DNA of 17,109 nucleotides from SZAS-103 sp038323475 (GTDB lineage Bacteria > Pseudomonadota > Gammaproteobacteria > Xanthomonadales > Xanthomonadaceae). Both the position numbers and the translations under genes were made by a program. Under the pieces are notes generated by a model. That model saw only the letters and a program-made list of their open reading frames with translations. It searched no databases and was not told where the DNA came from. The DNA is taken from positions 1 to 17,109 of the forward strand of contig JBBQHA010000065.1 of NCBI GenBank assembly GCA_038323475.1, given 5' to 3'. Below, one piece after another: positions 15,390 through 17,109 of this stretch (positions within the stretch are counted from its first letter, which is position 1; each line of letters opens with the position of its first letter).

Positions 15390-15959
15390 CTACATCCGTA
15401 CCGGTGGTTCGATCGTGCACGCGACGACCTGCTGGGTTGCGGCCTGTACGCCGGTCGCATCGCCGTGCGCGAGCCGTATGAAGCGCAGCGTCGTCCAGTT
15501 GCGTCGGCACAGCGATCCGAGCTTCGGGCCACGGTCGTAGGACTGCTGGGCGAAAGCCTCGGCATGCGTCCAGTCTTTCTGGTACAGCGCGTATTCGGCG
15601 GCCTGCTGCAGCAATTCGGGATCGCCCGGCACCAGCGACATCGCCTGCGCGATCGACTGCGCTGCGCCGGCAATGTCGGATTGCGCTTCGAGCTTCGTCG
15701 CGCGCAGGCGGAAGTCCTCGACCTGCGGATCGCGCAGCGGAGTCACGTCGATTCCATCGACCGCGGAGACGCCGGCCGCGCGCACCTGCGCGACCATCTC
15801 GCGCGGCTCGGGTATCGACATGCGCACGTTGCCGGAAGCGGGCGGAGTTTCCGGCGAGCAAGCGCTGATTCCGATCAGCAACGCCGCGCCGGCGCATCGC
15901 GCGACGAATCGCGTGGGCTTGGCGAACACGCGTGCGAAGGTAGCGGGCATCGTCTTCAT
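15390..15959 (-). CDS. lpoP: TPR-containing outer-membrane lipoprotein, LpoP-like PBP1b activator
   Basis: 189 residues. A basic n-region is followed by the hydrophobic CAGAALLIGISA and a lipobox ISAC, so Cys34 is the likely lipidated residue. The mature part begins with a Pro/Ser-rich linker and then carries helical TPR-like repeats (RATKLEAQSDIAGAAQSIAQ, LLQQAAEYALYQKDW, HAEAFAQQSYDRG). The start overlaps the mrcB stop by ATGA. In Pseudomonas aeruginosa a TPR lipoprotein, LpoP, encoded next to mrcB, activates PBP1b from the outer membrane in place of LpoB. Size, lipobox, TPR and coupling all fit. The assignment rests on architecture and neighbourhood rather than close sequence recall. Two cysteines near the C-terminal end (SLCRR, VACTI) might pair. 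Confidence 0.72.
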   Translation of the reverse strand: MKTMPATFARVFAKPTRFVARCAGAALLIGISACSPETPPASGNVRMSIPEPREMVAQVRAAGVSAVDGIDVTPLRDPQVEDFRLRATKLEAQSDIAGAAQSIAQAMSLVPGDPELLQQAAEYALYQKDWTHAEAFAQQSYDRGPKLGSLCRRNWTTLRFIRLAHGDATGVQAATQQVVACTIEPPVRM

Positions 15960-17109
15960 TGCTGCTCGTCCTGCGGTTGTACCGGGGGATTCGTCGGAGA
16001 CTGTTGCGGCGGCGGGGTTTCAGCACCGGGCGGCACTTGCTGGTCGTCGGCGGGAACGGGCTGCGTCCCGAGTTCGGGATTCGCGTCGTCCGCACTCGGC
16101 ACCCGGATCCAGCCCTGCTCATCGGCCGGGGTCGCCGCGGCATCGCAGGGCGACGGCCCCGGCGGAGCGAAGCCCTGCACGAATGCGAAGCGGCGCGCAC
16201 CCGGGCAGCTCGCATCCACGCTCACGAACTGTTCGGGGCTCACCCATGCCCATTCCATGCCCTGGTCGCCGACCTTCAATGGCGAACTCGGCAATTTCTT
16301 GAACAATCCCGCCCACACCCGCATCGCGCCGGTCGCGCCGTACAGGCCGGTCTCCGCGTTCTGGTCGTTGCCGACCCAGACCACCGCAAGATGGCTGCCG
16401 GTAAAACCCGCGAACCAGCTGTCGCGGCTGTCGTTGCTGGTACCGGTCTTGCCTGCGGCCTGCAGGAAGCCGAGTCCGTCGCCCTGCAGCGCGTGCGCGG
16501 TGCCGGCGATCACCACCTGCTGCATCGCCAACGTGACCAGCCGCGCGGCGAGCGCGTCGCCGGCCTGCGCCGCGGCGGGCTTGCTGTCGTAGCGACGCAC
16601 CACCGAGCCCTGCGCATCGAGCACGCCGCGCACCGCGTGCAGCGGCTGCACTTCGCCGCCGGATGCGAGGAACTGGTAGAGCTGCGCCATCGCGAACGGG
16701 GTCTGGTCGACCGCGCCGAGGATCAGCGAAGGATTCGGTTCGGACTCGATGCCGGCGAGGACTTTGATGATCTTCGCGATGCGATCGACCTGCACGTCCA
16801 TGCCGACCCGCACCGTGGCCTGGTTGTACGACTGCGCGAGCGCATCGATCAAGCGCACGCTGCCGTGGCTGCGACCGTCGGAATTCGATGGCGACCAGTC
16901 CTTGCCGTTCGGCTGGGTCACCGTGACCGGCGAATCGTCGAGCGCGGTCGCGAGCGAATACTTGCCGGGCTGGGCAAGCGCGAGCAGGTAGACGAACGGC
17001 TTGAGCAGCGAACCGACCGGGCGCTGCGCCTCGACCGCGCGATTGAAGCCGGGCATGGCCACGTCGCGACTGCCGACCACGGCGATCACTTCTCCGTTGT
17101 GGACATCGG
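15956..17109 (-). CDS. mrcB: Penicillin-binding protein 1B, C-terminal transpeptidase part (runs off right edge)
   Basis: The frame is open to the window edge, so the N-terminal anchor, UB2H and glycosyltransferase domains are outside. All three transpeptidase motifs are visible: SxxK as GSLLKPF, with the active-site Ser codon at 17009-17011; SxN as SYN in AQSYNQATVRVG; and KTGT in AAGKTGTSNDSRDSWFAG. The continuation (VVWVGNDQNAETGLYGATGA) closely parallels E. coli MrcB (WVGRDNN...LYGASGAM), which favours PBP1B over PBP1A. It cross-links peptidoglycan stem peptides in the periplasm. The last 50 or so residues are a Pro/Gln/Asp-rich tail, probably disordered. It is the first visible gene of the operon and overlaps lpoP by four bases. 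Confidence 0.92.
   Translation of the reverse strand, partial: DVHNGEVIAVVGSRDVAMPGFNRAVEAQRPVGSLLKPFVYLLALAQPGKYSLATALDDSPVTVTQPNGKDWSPSNSDGRSHGSVRLIDALAQSYNQATVRVGMDVQVDRIAKIIKVLAGIESEPNPSLILGAVDQTPFAMAQLYQFLASGGEVQPLHAVRGVLDAQGSVVRRYDSKPAAAQAGDALAARLVTLAMQQVVIAGTAHALQGDGLGFLQAAGKTGTSNDSRDSWFAGFTGSHLAVVWVGNDQNAETGLYGATGAMRVWAGLFKKLPSSPLKVGDQGMEWAWVSPEQFVSVDASCPGARRFAFVQGFAPPGPSPCDAAATPADEQGWIRVPSADDANPELGTQPVPADDQQVPPGAETPPPQQSPTNPPVQPQDEQQ

Overview
The window is GC-rich, Gram-negative DNA. The gene content (mrcB next to an LpoP-type lipoprotein, yoaA-tsaB, exported MsrA and MsrB, an ECF sigma factor beside a small DUF6249-like membrane protein) and the alanine/arginine-rich codon use suggest a gammaproteobacterium of the Xanthomonadaceae/Rhodanobacteraceae type (Lysobacter- or Luteimonas-like). 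This is inferred from gene content; no rRNA or other taxonomic marker is present. No tRNA, rRNA, CRISPR array or intact insertion sequence was seen.

Left part (1-4956): the first codons of a sensor histidine kinase run off the left edge. Divergent to it is a two-gene operon encoding a Spy/CpxP-like periplasmic protein with a Pro/Gly-rich tail and a di-heme c-type cytochrome of the DUF1111 family. A hairpin separates these from mgtA, a complete P3B-type magnesium-transporting ATPase with its own leader hairpin.

Scar and small-gene region (4953-6156): the 3' end of mgtA abuts, tail to tail, an N-terminal remnant of an integron-type tyrosine recombinase. An AT-richer stretch follows with a 79-residue two-TM protein, then a second small three-TM protein.

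Middle (6183-9273): an AI-2E/PerM-family membrane protein on the minus strand, then on the plus strand an SRPBCC protein, a membrane-anchored protein of unknown function and a small ATP-grasp enzyme of unknown substrate. The last two are linked by an unusual series of ATGA stop/start overlaps.

Redox repair and ECF module (9406-12127): a Tat-exported MsrB and a Sec-exported MsrA form an operon for methionine-sulfoxide repair outside the cytoplasm. The MsrA frame has no stop after its conserved domain and runs antisense through the convergent ECF sigma/anti-sigma-like pair. The sigma gene and the divergent DUF6249-like gene share an intergenic region in which both strands carry TGCAACC-N17-RTCCATCG, a candidate pair of sigma-dependent promoters.

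Right part (12217-17109, minus strand): a compact operon in transcript order mrcB (3' part), lpoP-like TPR lipoprotein, yoaA helicase, a VOC/glyoxalase-fold protein and tsaB. Three of its four junctions are ATGA overlaps, and yoaA appears to start at TTG. It combines peptidoglycan synthesis and its outer-membrane activator with a DNA-repair helicase and t6A tRNA modification.
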